A stretch of DNA of 64,000 nucleotides from Hyphomicrobiales bacterium (GCA_028280515.1 JANQLP010000120.1:1-64000), one strand, 5' to 3'; positions 15,747 through 25,475 are shown, counted from the first letter of the stretch. Numbers and translations are program-made. The notes: generated by a model from the letters alone, not told the origin.

Positions 15747-18177
15747 CGCTTGCCTGTTTCAACAAGGTGGACGGCGAGACCTGCGCGAGCCTCAGCGTCG
15801 GGTAGGCGGCGGCAAGCAGTGCGGCAAGCACCGAGTACGCGATCAACAGAACCCAGTCGCGCGGATCAGTCTGGAACGGAAGCCGCCAGCCAAAGGCCTC
15901 GACATTGATGACCGCAAGCAGGACCCAGCCCAGCAACAGGCCGACCGGAATGGCGATCAGTCCGGTCAACAGGGCCAGCACCAGCGCACGCAACAGTTCG
16001 AACCACGCCATTTGCACCCTGGTCATGCCCATGGCCCATAACGGCGCCAACTGCGGAAGACGATAGGTCGCCAGGATCACAAGGCTGGTCAGCAGGGCAA
16101 AGACGGCGACGCCGAGCGTGAGGACATTCAACGCCGCTGTGACAACGAAAGTCCGCTCGAAAATTCGCTGCGACAGCTGCTTGACCTCGGTTTGGTTGGC
16201 GATGTTCGCATCCGGCAATCCAAATGCCTCCTGCAGGCCGCGAATGATCTCGTCCGACCGGCCCGGATCCACGCGGACGACGAAGCGCCGTCGCGGGGTG
16301 TCCGGATACCAACTGTCGAACAGGTCAATTCCGATCATCGCTTCGACCGCCGGATTTCCATAATCGGGATAGATACCCACGATCTCCAGCGCATGGTTGC
16401 CTTCGATGCTCAAGGTATCGCCGACTGCGAGGTCGTAACGCAATGAAAGCTGTTCATTGATGAGAACGCCGTCACCCGCAAAAACGCGGTCCCAGGCATC
16501 TTCAGTGGATGCCTTCAGCGGCCAGTCCCGCCGATAGGTCGCATGATCGGCGACGCCATACATGTCTCCGGGCTCCCCGGACAGGCGAACGCGCTCATTC
16601 ATGATGGGCAGGACCGCATCTACTCTCGGTTTCAGCCATTCGTTTATGGCGATGGCCTCATCCGTCGATCGTGTCGACAAATAGACTTCCGCGGCCAGTC
16701 TCTTGTCCAGCCAGTCGATGAAGGTGGTCCGGAAGCTCCCGACCATCGTGCTGACGCCGATATTGGCGGATGCGGCCATCAGCAATGCCATGAGCGCGAC
16801 CGAGAGACCCGGCAGCACGAAACGGGCATCGGCCAGAAACCACTCGGCAAGCGGCCCTCGCGCGAACGTCGAGACCCCCGCGATAATCCAGTTCAGCAGG
16901 GACGGAAGCGCCAGCGCAAAGCCGATCAGCAGACAGGCCAGCGCGGCGAACCCGGCAACAAGCCCTTGGCCGAAGACGACCAAAACGGCGAAGGTCGCCA
17001 ACAACGCCAGCGCCAGGATGGCCTGAAGGCGCGACAGGCGAAAAAGGCGTGTCCGCGACGCATATGCCCCGCCCTCCTCAAGAATGGAGCTGCGTGCGGT
17101 TTCGACAAATCCGCTCGCCGAAGCGAGTGCCGTGCCCAACAGCGTGATTGCGATGCCCGACACCAACCATTGCCACCGAAATGTCAGGGAACCGGAGACG
17201 TTCGCGCGATAAAGGCTCTCCAGCGTGGCCGCCACGTCCGGGAGCAGCAACGCGGCAAGGAAGTAGCCTCCGATCACACCGAGGATCCCGCCAATGGTGG
17301 CCAGCACCAGGAGCTCTATCGACAGGCTCGCGATAAGTTGCCGCCGCGACACGCCGAGCAGACGCAGCGTCCGGAACACGATCCGCCGCTGTTCAAAAGA
17401 CAGGGCGATAATGCCGTACACAACGAACAACCCCACCAGAAAGGAGAGAAAACCGAATGCCGTCAGGTTCAGGTGGAAACTGTCGGTCAGTTCAGCGGTC
17501 CCCGCCTGATCTTCGGGTTCCGCGAGGATAACATCGGCAAATTCACGCAACGGAACCTGATCCCGCGGCTGGTTCTCCAGCACGATGAGCCGGGAGAAGC
17601 CACTGCCCGAGATATCCGCTTCACTGCCGGGGAGAAGACGGGCCAGCGCCGAAAAGTCACCGAGAACGGTCTTGGGCGGCAGGCTGTTGGAGGTCAGTAT
17701 TTCGCCCGCTACTCCGTTGCGCGTCAGAAACGCGGCGGTCGGCGCGTCCGCGAACAAGGTGCCGGTCTTGCCGATCAGCCGTGTCAGGAACCCTTGTACC
17801 GACTCCTGTGACGTCACGTCCTGAAAGACGTCTTGCGCCGGATATGTCAGAACATCGACGCCGATCACCCGGATGTACCGATCGCGGAGCCGGACCCTCT
17901 TTTCGAATATCGGGGACGTTCGCCAACCGGACGTCTGCAGCCTGGTATAGGTTTCGACCGGGATCGTGCGCGTTCTTGCCGAGACGATCGAAGCAAACCG
18001 CGGCGGCGCAAGTGCGGCTTCCGCGAGTGCATAGCTTGCACGCGCCTCCGTGTTGATGGCCTCCACACCGGTCCACAGGCCGGATGCAAGAAAAAGCCCG
18101 GTCAGCAGCATGGCAAGCTGGAATGGATGCTTACGCCAATGTGACAGCAAAACCGAAATGACGCGCAGGTCGATCAT
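15736..18177 (-). CDS. FtsX/LolE-type ABC permease (AttFG-like)
   Basis: An 813-residue permease with about ten membrane helices in the duplicated MacB/FtsX layout: one N-terminal helix (residues 18-36), a large periplasmic domain, helices around 250-440 in the first half, a second periplasmic domain (about 480-680), and C-terminal helices (about 690-800). The region RRQLIASLSIELLVLATIGG carries the FtsX cytoplasmic loop. In Agrobacterium AttF and AttG are separate; here a single long protein covers both. It acts as a mechanotransmission exporter or extractor of lipids or lipoproteins with the ATPase encoded upstream, whose stop it overlaps by four bases. Confidence 0.85.
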   Translation of the reverse strand: MIDLRVISVLLSHWRKHPFQLAMLLTGLFLASGLWTGVEAINTEARASYALAEAALAPPRFASIVSARTRTIPVETYTRLQTSGWRTSPIFEKRVRLRDRYIRVIGVDVLTYPAQDVFQDVTSQESVQGFLTRLIGKTGTLFADAPTAAFLTRNGVAGEILTSNSLPPKTVLGDFSALARLLPGSEADISGSGFSRLIVLENQPRDQVPLREFADVILAEPEDQAGTAELTDSFHLNLTAFGFLSFLVGLFVVYGIIALSFEQRRIVFRTLRLLGVSRRQLIASLSIELLVLATIGGILGVIGGYFLAALLLPDVAATLESLYRANVSGSLTFRWQWLVSGIAITLLGTALASASGFVETARSSILEEGGAYASRTRLFRLSRLQAILALALLATFAVLVVFGQGLVAGFAALACLLIGFALALPSLLNWIIAGVSTFARGPLAEWFLADARFVLPGLSVALMALLMAASANIGVSTMVGSFRTTFIDWLDKRLAAEVYLSTRSTDEAIAINEWLKPRVDAVLPIMNERVRLSGEPGDMYGVADHATYRRDWPLKASTEDAWDRVFAGDGVLINEQLSLRYDLAVGDTLSIEGNHALEIVGIYPDYGNPAVEAMIGIDLFDSWYPDTPRRRFVVRVDPGRSDEIIRGLQEAFGLPDANIANQTEVKQLSQRIFERTFVVTAALNVLTLGVAVFALLTSLVILATYRLPQLAPLWAMGMTRVQMAWFELLRALVLALLTGLIAIPVGLLLGWVLLAVINVEAFGWRLPFQTDPRDWVLLIAYSVLAALLAAAYPTLRLAQVSPSTLLKQASDAH

Positions 18178-18836
18178 GCCACGCGGCCCGCGTGCAGGTG
18201 CAGGTTTCGGCTGATGCGCCCTGCCAACTCGTTTGAATGTGTGACAACGATCAGGCTGATGCCGGCTTCCTCTGCAAGGCCGGACATGAGCTCGAAGACG
18301 GTGCCCGATGAGCGCTCATCAAGATTGCCGGTCGGTTCATCTGCGAGAATCAGGCCGGGCTTTGCCGCCAGCGTCCGCGCAATGGCGACCCGTTGTTGCT
18401 GGCCGCCCGACAACTGCTCCGGATACCGGCCCGCCAGGGTCTCGAGACCGAGACGGTCGAGCAGGTAACGGGTCCAGTCTCCGTCCTCCCGGTCCGCGAG
18501 GCGCGCATGCAGGCGGACGTTGGCAAGGACATCGAGCGATGGGACCAGATTGTATTGTTGAAAGATGATGCCAACCATGGATCGGCGGAATTGCGCGCGT
18601 TCGGTGTCGGACAAGCTTGAAAGCTCCAGATCTCCATACCGGATTTCCCCCGCATCAAAGGTCTCCAACGCGCCGATAATGTGCAGCAGCGTGCTTTTTC
18701 CGCTCCCGCTCTCGCCGGTAATCGCCAGCAACTCGCCGGCTTCCAGAGAGAACGTCACATCCTCCAGGACATCGATGGGCCCATCCTGCGTTGAGAATGA
18801 CTTTCTGACATGTTTCAGAATCAGTGGTGCACTCAA
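18174..18836 (-). CDS. LolD/MacB-type ABC ATPase (AttE-like), TTG start
   Basis: A 220-residue ATPase with Walker [10 protein letters not shown], signature LSGGQQQRVAIARTLA, Walker B LILADEPTGNLD and switch VVTHSNELA, all typical of the LolCDE/MacB group. No in-frame ATG precedes these motifs. The start is a TTG at 18834-18836 with AGGAAG at ideal spacing, so the gene is probably weakly translated. First gene of the operon ATPase-permease-AttH, joined by overlapping codons. Confidence 0.9.
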   Translation of the reverse strand: MSAPLILKHVRKSFSTQDGPIDVLEDVTFSLEAGELLAITGESGSGKSTLLHIIGALETFDAGEIRYGDLELSSLSDTERAQFRRSMVGIIFQQYNLVPSLDVLANVRLHARLADREDGDWTRYLLDRLGLETLAGRYPEQLSGGQQQRVAIARTLAAKPGLILADEPTGNLDERSSGTVFELMSGLAEEAGISLIVVTHSNELAGRISRNLHLHAGRVA

Positions 18837-19303
18837 ATGAACTTCCTACCAAGCGGGGACCTGTCCGATCGAAAGCGAGCCTGCGCGTCACGACATAAAA
18901 CGGGGCGGACATGCCTTCAAGATCGTCCGGAGAGTCGAAACGGTTTGCGACGCACATTATCATCTACGCAGGTCCTGCCGCATCGGGTCAGACGCGGAAA
19001 TCGGTATGCGGTGCCCGGAACGTCCCCCGCCCGCTCATAGGCGGAGATGTCGCGCAGACATCGCGCACCATTTCGACTTGCGTGAAGACCACCGACGGAT
19101 GTCAGCTTGACGAACCTGGATCACCGTAGGCTCTCTCTGATCCCGGAGTAGACATAAACTGCAAATAAAACCCAATAAATATCTGTTTTATAAGCTCTTG
19201 TGCCCACTCCATTGGACGCGCAAGTGATAAACGCCCGTCAACGGACATCCATCCACGCCAGCGTCAAACCTGTCGTCTCGGCACCTTCCGCAATTCCGAT
19301 CAA
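18837..19303. other. 467-bp gap without a supportable gene
   Basis: The region lies upstream of the ATPase operon and downstream of the aldolase gene, so it must contain the ATPase promoter. An AT-rich patch (about 19150-19196, with AATAAATATCTGTTTTATAA) is the only compositional feature. I see no clear hairpin followed by T residues, no RNA gene and no conserved reading frame. Confidence 0.5.
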
Positions 19304-20221
19304 TCACCGCCCCCAACGCATGGAAACGGGATCGAGGGGGCGTGCGAGCTGGAGCAGCTGCGCGCGCGTTTCAGGCGCAAGCGGCGGCAACGGATGGCGG
19401 ACATGGTCCGACGCGATGACTCCACCTTCCATCATCGCCGCCTTACAGGCGCGCAGGCCGCACTGCCGGTTCTCGAAATTGATCAACGGCAGAATGCGGG
19501 CGTATTGGGCAGCAGCCTCTTCAGTGCGCCCCGCTCTATGATGTTCGACAACCGGCTTGATGAGATCGGGCAGAAGCGCGCTCGACATTGTTCCGGTGGC
19601 GCCCGCATTCAGGTCCGCCATCAACGTGATGGCTTCTTCGCCGTCAAACGGCCCTTCGATTGAAGATCCGCCGGCCGCGATGAGGGCGCGCAATTTGTCG
19701 GCGGCCATTGGCGTTTCGATCTTGAAGTACCGAACCTGCTCAATCTCCTTTGCCATGCGCGCAAGGAACGGCACGGAAAGCGTCACGCCGCTCAACGGCG
19801 CATCCTGAACCATGATGGGGATGGCGGCGGCATCACTGACACAGGAGAATTGCTCGAAGGTGCCCTGCTCGCTCGCGGACAACGTGGCGCCATGGTAGGG
19901 CGGCATCAGCATGATCATGGATGCGCCGAGCTCCGCCGCGCGCCTCGCACGCGCGATGACGATGTCGGTCGAAAAGTGCGAGCAGGTCACGATGACCGGA
20001 ACACGCCCGGCAACATGTTCCAGACAAAGTTTCCCAAGCGCTTCCCGCTCCTCGTCACTGAGCAAGAACTGCTCCGAGTAGTTGGCCAGGATGCAGAGGC
20101 CGTCGACGCCCTGATCGATCATGCAATCGAGGACGCGCTTCTGTGCCTCGATGTCCAGCGCACCGGTTTCCGTGAACGGTGTCGGCGCAACCGGAAACAC
20201 GCCCCGGTAGATCTCGGTCAT
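19304..20221 (-). CDS. DHDPS/N-acetylneuraminate-lyase family aldolase or dehydratase
   Basis: A 305-residue TIM-barrel class I aldolase. The Schiff-base lysine is K167 in RYFKIETP, and the substrate carboxylate loop is the Tyr-Ser-Glu segment ILANYSEQFLLSDEER near residue 48 where other members have GTTGE-like loops. The canonical Tyr before the barrel's fifth strand (YNVP in DapA) is replaced in IMVQDAPLSG, so this is not a lysine-biosynthesis enzyme; a 2-keto-3-deoxy sugar acid lyase or dehydratase is more likely. Start 20221 is preferred because CGGGAG lies just upstream and the upstream alternative would overlap the dehydratase gene. Last gene of a four-gene catabolic operon. Confidence 0.8.
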   Translation of the reverse strand: MTEIYRGVFPVAPTPFTETGALDIEAQKRVLDCMIDQGVDGLCILANYSEQFLLSDEEREALGKLCLEHVAGRVPVIVTCSHFSTDIVIARARRAAELGASMIMLMPPYHGATLSASEQGTFEQFSCVSDAAAIPIMVQDAPLSGVTLSVPFLARMAKEIEQVRYFKIETPMAADKLRALIAAGGSSIEGPFDGEEAITLMADLNAGATGTMSSALLPDLIKPVVEHHRAGRTEEAAAQYARILPLINFENRQCGLRACKAAMMEGGVIASDHVRHPLPPLAPETRAQLLQLARPLDPVSMRWGR

Positions 20222-20249
20222 GGTCTCGCTCCCAGCACGGCTCAGGATT

Positions 20250-21422
20250 TCATTCCAGAATTTCAAAATCTCCGAGGTGTTTTTCGGAGATGGTGAGCCC
20301 CAGGCCCGGTGTGTCGTCGGAAAGATCGATGAAACCGTTCTCCGGTTCGGGGTCGCCTTCGAAGATGTAATAGAAGAGCTCGTTGCCGACCTCGACGTCG
20401 TGCACGGGGAAATACTCCGAAATCGGACAATTCAGGTTGGCCATGGTCAGATGGTAATTGTGCATCTGCCCGGCGTGCGGGACGACCGGCACCTGACAGG
20501 CTTCGGCCAGGGCATTGATTTTCTGCGCCGCGGTAATGCCCCCGACCCGGTTGGTATCGTATTGGATGTAACTTACGGCACCGGCGTCGAGGAGTTGCTT
20601 GAAGCCCATCAGGTTGAACTCATGTTCGCCACCGGAGATGGGAATGATCCCCAGTTTGTTGAGCTCGGCATAGCCGGCGATATCGTCGGCAAGAACCGGC
20701 TCTTCCAGCCAGCGTGGTCTGTAAGGGGCAAGCCGCGGCAGCATCTGCCTGGCGTAGTCGAGGTTCCAGCCCATGTAGCATTCGAGCATCAGGTCACGGT
20801 CGGGACCAACGACCTCGCGCACGGCGGCGACACGGTCGAGATTCTCGCGCATGCCGGCTGTTCCGTGTTTCGGACCCCAGCCGAAGCGCATCTTGAACAT
20901 GTCAAATCCCTGATCGACGTATGACTGCGCTTCCCTTTGCATCTCGTCGATGGGTCCGGAATAGAGCTTCGATGCATAGACCGGGATGTGCTCCTTCGTG
21001 CGGCCGCCAAGAAGCTTGAACACCGGCTTCCCGGCTGCCTTGCCGAGAATGTCCCAGATGGCGATGTCGACGGCTGAGATCGCAACCATGCCGACACCCC
21101 TGCGGCCCCAGGCATGGGTCGACCGGTACATGCGCTGCCAGAGATATTCGTAGTCCCAAGGGTCCTGCCCGATGACCAGACCGGCCAGGTAGGTATCGAT
21201 GATCTGCTTGGAAATCCGGGGCGCCAGCGCAGCGTTGCCGATGCCGACAATACCGGTATCGGTTTCGACCTCGCAGGTCATCCAGCCGTGAAAACGGAAC
21301 GAGCCCATGGCATCGCCCCGGTCGTACAGTGCATCCATGGCGTTGGTGCAGAAGTTCGCGGACGGCGGGACCGTCTTTCCCCTCCACTCCCAGACCCGGG
21401 TCCGGACCGATTGAATTTTCAT
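20250..21422 (-). CDS. Enolase-superfamily dehydratase, L-rhamnonate-dehydratase-like
   Basis: A 390-residue mandelate racemase/muconate lactonising family protein, closest in character to RhmD. It has the capping domain with [19 protein letters not shown], the metal-ligand acids in [18 protein letters not shown] and ISGGEHEF, and the histidine in [12 protein letters not shown]. The expected reaction is dehydration of an aldonate (such as L-rhamnonate or L-lyxonate) to its 2-keto-3-deoxy acid, which the following aldolase-family enzyme could process. ATG at 21422 is chosen over a GTG three codons upstream because GGGAG lies eight bases before it. Confidence 0.85.
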   Translation of the reverse strand: MKIQSVRTRVWEWRGKTVPPSANFCTNAMDALYDRGDAMGSFRFHGWMTCEVETDTGIVGIGNAALAPRISKQIIDTYLAGLVIGQDPWDYEYLWQRMYRSTHAWGRRGVGMVAISAVDIAIWDILGKAAGKPVFKLLGGRTKEHIPVYASKLYSGPIDEMQREAQSYVDQGFDMFKMRFGWGPKHGTAGMRENLDRVAAVREVVGPDRDLMLECYMGWNLDYARQMLPRLAPYRPRWLEEPVLADDIAGYAELNKLGIIPISGGEHEFNLMGFKQLLDAGAVSYIQYDTNRVGGITAAQKINALAEACQVPVVPHAGQMHNYHLTMANLNCPISEYFPVHDVEVGNELFYYIFEGDPEPENGFIDLSDDTPGLGLTISEKHLGDFEILE

Positions 21423-21453
21423 GGCTGACACTCCCGTCGCGCTGGCGTGTTAT

Positions 21454-22473
21454 CTAGCTGACTGCCGCTCCGGAGTCGCGGCGGTGCTTCGCCATCTGAC
21501 ACAGCACGTCGAAGGCCTTGCGTGTTGCGCCGACATTGGCCTTGCCCTGACCGGCAATGTCGAACGCCGTGCCGTGGGCCGGCGTCGCGACGGGAATTGG
21601 AATGCCCGCGGCGATGGTGACGCCACGTTCGAAACCCATCAGCTTCATCGCGATCTGGCCCTGGTCGTGATACATGGTCACAACCGCATCGAGCAGGCCG
21701 TCGCGACCACGCAAAAACACGGTATCGGACGGCCAGGGCCCGTCCACATCGATCTGCAATTTGCGCGCGCTTTCGATGGCGGGCGTGAGGATATCGATCT
21801 CTTCGGTGCCGAACTTGCCTTCGTCGCCCGCATGGGGGTTGAGTGCGGCAACGCCGATGCGCGGCCGCGTCTTGCCGGCCGCGATCAGTGTGTCGTTCGC
21901 AAGTTTGATGGCCTTGACGATGCCGTCCGGATCGATCGCTCCGACAACATCCTTCAGGGCAATATGGCTCGTCACGCGGGTGGTGATCAGTTCATCAAGC
22001 ATGTTGATCTCCGAGTGGTGTCCAGTGAAGCCAAGGTAACGTGCGATATAGCGATGTTCGTCTTCGGCATTGAGCCCGGCCAGATCCAGCGACGCCTTGT
22101 TGAACGGACCGAACAGGATGGCGTCCGTTATCCCGCCCGTTGTGAGGTCTATGGCCTTGTCGAGATTGCGCAGTGACGCTCTACCCCCGGCCTCGCTCAC
22201 TTTCGAAATATGGATGGCTTCGGGGTCTATAGTTTCCATGGAATAGAGCGGGAAGCCGTCACCATCCCACCACGCATCGGGATCGTCCGGGTCGACGTCG
22301 CGCATCGTCCATGTGACGCCGGCGTGTTTCTGACCGAGTTCAAACACATGCCGGTCGCCAACGAGAACCACTTGTGCCAGGTCCGAGATATCGCGTTTAG
22401 AGAGCAGTTTCGCAATTACTTCCGGGCCGATACCCGCCGGATCACCCGGGATGATGGCCAAACGAGATTTCAT
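21454..22473 (-). CDS. PdxA-family NAD-dependent dehydrogenase (4-hydroxythreonine-4-phosphate type, probably PdxA2)
   Basis: A 339-residue protein with IIPGDPAGIGPEVIAKLL at the N-terminus, metal-binding histidine region FTGHHSEINML, MYHDQGQIAMKLMGFERGV and ATPAHGTAFDIAGQGKANVG. These are all PdxA hallmarks. Its place in a sugar-acid operon rather than beside pyridoxine genes indicates the PdxA2 group, which oxidises phosphorylated four-carbon acids (threonate/erythronate 4-phosphate) with decarboxylation. The kinase those pathways require (DUF1537) is not in the window. Start 22473 has GGGAGCGAAG upstream and begins at the conserved N-terminus; a much longer upstream frame overlaps the next gene and is rejected. 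Confidence 0.85.
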   Translation of the reverse strand: MKSRLAIIPGDPAGIGPEVIAKLLSKRDISDLAQVVLVGDRHVFELGQKHAGVTWTMRDVDPDDPDAWWDGDGFPLYSMETIDPEAIHISKVSEAGGRASLRNLDKAIDLTTGGITDAILFGPFNKASLDLAGLNAEDEHRYIARYLGFTGHHSEINMLDELITTRVTSHIALKDVVGAIDPDGIVKAIKLANDTLIAAGKTRPRIGVAALNPHAGDEGKFGTEEIDILTPAIESARKLQIDVDGPWPSDTVFLRGRDGLLDAVVTMYHDQGQIAMKLMGFERGVTIAAGIPIPVATPAHGTAFDIAGQGKANVGATRKAFDVLCQMAKHRRDSGAAVS

Positions 22474-22528
22474 GACTTCGCTCCCGTGCTTCTGGCAGCA
22501 TGCTGCATCTTCAGGGTGGTCAACCCCG

Positions 22529-23368
22529 TCATTGCGCTGACGGCACGCCGGCCGCCTTCGCTTCGGCGACCAGATAGTCACGGCCCCGCGCCATGTCCTC
22601 GAGTGTGCCGAAGCCGTTGGTGTAATGGCCGGTGTAGCCCATGCCCTCGATGCGCGTGAACAGGGCACGGAAGTCAATGCTGCCCTCGCCCGGATACATG
22701 TGATGTTCCTTGTCTCCGAGATTGTCGGCGACACGGACTTCGCGCATACGCTCGATGCCGAACGTATCGAGAAAGCCGTCAATGCCCTCGGGCACGAGGG
22801 TCGCGTGATTGATCGTGAACGTCCAATGCAGGTTGGGCGATTTCAGATTGTCGAAATAGAAGACGCACTCCTCGAGCGTGTGGCCCAGATAGTTGACCTC
22901 GGCATCCTCCGGCTCACGGTTCATGTTTTCGAGCAGCAGGTGGACGCCCTTGTCTTCCGCATATTCCGACGCCCGCTGTAACCGCTCGAGACCGGTCTGT
23001 TTGCGCATTTCATAATCGGCCGTGAAATGAAACCCGGCATGGACCACGATCCATTCGGCATCCAGTCGCAGCGCCATGTCGATATAGGCACGAATGTAAT
23101 CGTCCGCGGCCTGGCGAAAGAAATTGCTGTATTCCGCCATGTTCACGCCAGACAGCGTGTGCAGCCCGAGATGGATGCCATTTTCGCGGCATAGCGCCTT
23201 GACGGTCTCGCAACGGGCATCGTCGAAGGTTTCCATGGCGTTTTCGCCGGCGTCGAGCTGAATGTCGATATAGTGGATGTCGTTTTCCGCAGCCCATTTG
23301 AGGCCGTCTTCGAGTTTCGCCCGGCGGCCGATATCAACGCCGATCCGGTCTTTCAGGCTCTTGCCCAC
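22529..23368 (-). CDS. Sugar phosphate isomerase/epimerase-like TIM-barrel protein
   Basis: A 279-residue xylose-isomerase-like TIM barrel. Metal-ligand style segments are HLGLHTLSGVN, WIVVHAGFHF, HLLLENMNRE and HWTFTINHATLVPEG. Typical activities are isomerisation or epimerisation of keto-sugars or their acids. The GTG at 23368 is chosen as start because AGGGAG sits seven bases upstream. An ATG at 23416 would overlap the operator-like site at 23411. First gene of the minus-strand catabolic operon and divergent from the GntR gene. Confidence 0.75.
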   Translation of the reverse strand: MGKSLKDRIGVDIGRRAKLEDGLKWAAENDIHYIDIQLDAGENAMETFDDARCETVKALCRENGIHLGLHTLSGVNMAEYSNFFRQAADDYIRAYIDMALRLDAEWIVVHAGFHFTADYEMRKQTGLERLQRASEYAEDKGVHLLLENMNREPEDAEVNYLGHTLEECVFYFDNLKSPNLHWTFTINHATLVPEGIDGFLDTFGIERMREVRVADNLGDKEHHMYPGEGSIDFRALFTRIEGMGYTGHYTNGFGTLEDMARGRDYLVAEAKAAGVPSAQ

Positions 23369-23410
23369 GCTCTTTCTCCCTGTCACGCCAGACTTTTTTG
23401 TTGGATGATT

Positions 23411-23420
23411 TGGCATACAA
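23411..23420. promoter_or_regulatory. GntR/FadR-type operator candidate upstream of the catabolic operon
   Basis: TGGCATACAA lies 43 bp upstream of the isomerase start, in the divergent region shared with the GntR gene. It differs at two positions from the perfect palindrome TGGTATACCA at 24315 and fits the TnGTnnnACnA-like pattern bound by FadR/VanR-subfamily GntR proteins. The remainder of the 23369-23550 gap shows nothing else I can support. Confidence 0.5.
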
Positions 23421-23550
23421 TCTGAAGAGGCGTCAATAACGAGCGCCTGCAGGCTGTGCCAGGTTTCGCCGCGCTGCGCATCTTTGCGAGCGAACACAAC
23501 GCGTGTTACGAACACACGGTTCCACCACTCCCCTCGCGGCCGGAGAACGC

Positions 23551-24270
23551 ATGACCAAACAGAGTTCACAAGACGAGGACGTCCGCTCATCCGGACGCGC
23601 CGCCGGTAATGACGATGCGCACGCGCCGGACAATGTCGCGAACCTGCCTTTGACCAATCAGGTCGCGACCATTCTGCGCGACATGATCATTCAGGACAAA
23701 CTCAAGCCCGGCGAGCGCATTCGGGAGCGCCAACTCTCCGAAAAGCTCAATGTATCCCGAACGCCGCTGCGCGAAGCGATCAAAATTCTGGTGAGTGAAA
23801 AACTGGTTGAAAGCTCACCCAACAGGGGCGCAGTTGTTGCCGATCCGGAACCGGAGAATATCCGCGAACTTCTGCAGGTTTTGGGCGCATTGGAGGGGCT
23901 TGGCGGCCGGCTTGCCGCGGAGAACGCGTCGCAGGACCAGATCGCGGAAATCCACGCGCTTCATTATGAGATGCTGGCGGCCTTTCACCGTCAGGACAAA
24001 CTGGCCTATTTCAAAATCAATCAGAAAATTCACAAGAGCATTATGGCGGCAAGCGGGAACGCGGCCCTCGTGGAAACCCATCAGCAGCTGAATGCGCGCG
24101 TCTACAGATTCCGCTACCAGTCCAACCAGAAGAACGAAAAATGGTCTGGAGCCGTCAATGAGCACGAGGACATCGTGGCGGCGCTGAAAGCACGTGACGG
24201 CGCAAGGCTTGAAAAGGTCCTGACGGACCATCTGAAACAGACATGGGTCAAGGTCTGCGAGGTCAGCTAA
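23551..24270 (+). CDS. GntR-family regulator, FadR/FCD subfamily
   Basis: A 239-residue repressor-type protein. The winged HTH spans roughly residues 35-95 (VATILRDMIIQDKLKPGERI, then SEKLNVSRTPLREAIKIL), and the C-terminal all-helical FCD ligand domain spans roughly 100-225. FCD proteins usually bind organic or sugar acids. ATG 23551 has GGAGAACGC upstream. The gene lies between the catabolic operon and the TctCBA transporter, and operator-like sites occur on both sides, so it most likely represses both in the absence of the substrate acid and regulates itself. Confidence 0.9.
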   Translation: MTKQSSQDEDVRSSGRAAGNDDAHAPDNVANLPLTNQVATILRDMIIQDKLKPGERIRERQLSEKLNVSRTPLREAIKILVSEKLVESSPNRGAVVADPEPENIRELLQVLGALEGLGGRLAAENASQDQIAEIHALHYEMLAAFHRQDKLAYFKINQKIHKSIMAASGNAALVETHQQLNARVYRFRYQSNQKNEKWSGAVNEHEDIVAALKARDGARLEKVLTDHLKQTWVKVCEVS

Positions 24271-24314
24271 CGTCGCTCCGCAGGTTTGCATCGTGATCCG
24301 GCTGCACGAGCATT

Positions 24315-24324
24315 TGGTATACCA
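24315..24324. promoter_or_regulatory. GntR/FadR-type operator candidate upstream of tctC
   Basis: TGGTATACCA is a perfect 10-bp palindrome in the 161-bp gap between the GntR gene and tctC, about 108 bp before the tctC start. It nearly matches the site at 23411-23420. The paired placement around the GntR gene is the main argument that this is its operator. Confidence 0.6.
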
Positions 24325-24431
24325 TTTTTCATTGACCCTCCCACGTGCGGTGTTGCACTGTAGCGGAAAACAAAAGCACAAGAATTTCGTTGATCGCTTC
24401 ACTCGAAGCGGGAGTACCGGGAGGAAGAAAC

Positions 24432-25415
24432 ATGAAAACCACCAGAACGAAAACGTATATCAGCGTGCTGGCGGGCCTGGCAGCGGCGTTCAGCATGACA
24501 GCGCTCGGATCAATCGACGCGCGTGCGGCAGACAAAGCTGCGATCGAGGTCGTCACCCACGCCGGCGCCGGCGGCGGAACGGATGTGAATTCGCGGATGA
24601 TGATGATCCGCGCCCGCAGGGCACTGAAACAGGATATGGTCGTGGTGAACAAGCGCGGCGGTGGCGGTGCCGCGGCCATGAACTATTTCAAGTCTCGGCC
24701 GGCCGACGGCAACACCATCATGACCTTCACCGTTGGTCATGCGATCACGATGGGCAAGGGCAAGACTGCCCTGAAAGTCGAAGACATGGTGCCGATCGCA
24801 CGCGGGACCAACGACCCGCAGATCCTGATGGTCAACTGCAAAAAGTCAAAGTACAAGACGCCGGAAGAATTCGTCGCCGGCATGAAGAACGGCGACAAGC
24901 TGAAATTCGGCGGCACGGCAACGGGCACCATCGACCATCTGACCGTCTTCCTCTGGGCAAAGCGTCTCGGCGTGCCGATGCCGACCTATATTCCATTCAA
25001 GGGCGGCGGAGAACTTGCCACGCAACTGGTCGCCGGATCGGTCGACGTTGGAACGCTCAATCTGTCCGAGGCCGCGGCGCCGGTTGAAGCGGGAGATATC
25101 TGCCCGCTGGTCATCCTGGCGGAACAGGGCATGGCTCCGATTCCAAAAGCCAAGACGGCCAAATCGCTGGGCGTCGACCTCGTCCTCTCGACAACGCGCG
25201 GGTTCGTGACTCACGCCGGTGTCAGCGAAGAGCGCCGCGCCGAGTTGGAAAAAGGTCTCATGACGGCGATGAAGCACTCGCTCTATCAGGCCTATCTGGT
25301 CAATTCCGGTTTGGACGAGACATCGCCACAGCCTTCCGGCCCATGGGGCAACCAGATCAAGTCCATGGTCAGCGAGTTCGGCCCGGCTCTGAAGGAAATG
25401 GGTCTGGTCAAGTAA
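24432..25415 (+). CDS. tctC: Tripartite tricarboxylate transporter periplasmic binding protein (TctC/Bug family)
   Basis: A 327-residue protein with a classic signal peptide (TYISVLAGLAAAFSMTALG, cleavage near ARAADK) and the Bug fold. HAGAGGGTDVNSRMM is the ligand-loop start, with VNKRGGGGAAAMNYF and FKGGGELATQLVAGSVDVG following. These proteins capture carboxylates or sugar acids for the TctA/TctB membrane complex. ATG 24432 follows GGGAGGAAGAAAC. The linked catabolic operon suggests a sugar acid ligand. Followed by a stem-loop (25437-25466) before tctB. Confidence 0.9.
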   Translation: MKTTRTKTYISVLAGLAAAFSMTALGSIDARAADKAAIEVVTHAGAGGGTDVNSRMMMIRARRALKQDMVVVNKRGGGGAAAMNYFKSRPADGNTIMTFTVGHAITMGKGKTALKVEDMVPIARGTNDPQILMVNCKKSKYKTPEEFVAGMKNGDKLKFGGTATGTIDHLTVFLWAKRLGVPMPTYIPFKGGGELATQLVAGSVDVGTLNLSEAAAPVEAGDICPLVILAEQGMAPIPKAKTAKSLGVDLVLSTTRGFVTHAGVSEERRAELEKGLMTAMKHSLYQAYLVNSGLDETSPQPSGPWGNQIKSMVSEFGPALKEMGLVK

Positions 25416-25436
25416 ACCCTCGTTTGACTGCAAGGG

Positions 25437-25466
25437 GAACGGCGTTTCCAAGCCGAAGCGCCGTTC
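25437..25466 (+). terminator. Intercistronic stem-loop between tctC and tctB
   Basis: GAACGGCG and CGCCGTTC pair as a perfect 8-bp stem around a 14-nt loop, ending ten bases before tctB. There is no T tract, so readthrough is expected. It probably protects the tctC message or reduces tctB/tctA expression. Confidence 0.45.
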
Positions 25467-25475
25467 ACGCCCGTC

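Noticed and set aside
22474..22782. Upstream extension of the PdxA-like protein
   Set aside because: It would overlap the isomerase gene by about 250 bp and contains no PdxA-like sequence. The conserved N-terminus starts at 22473.
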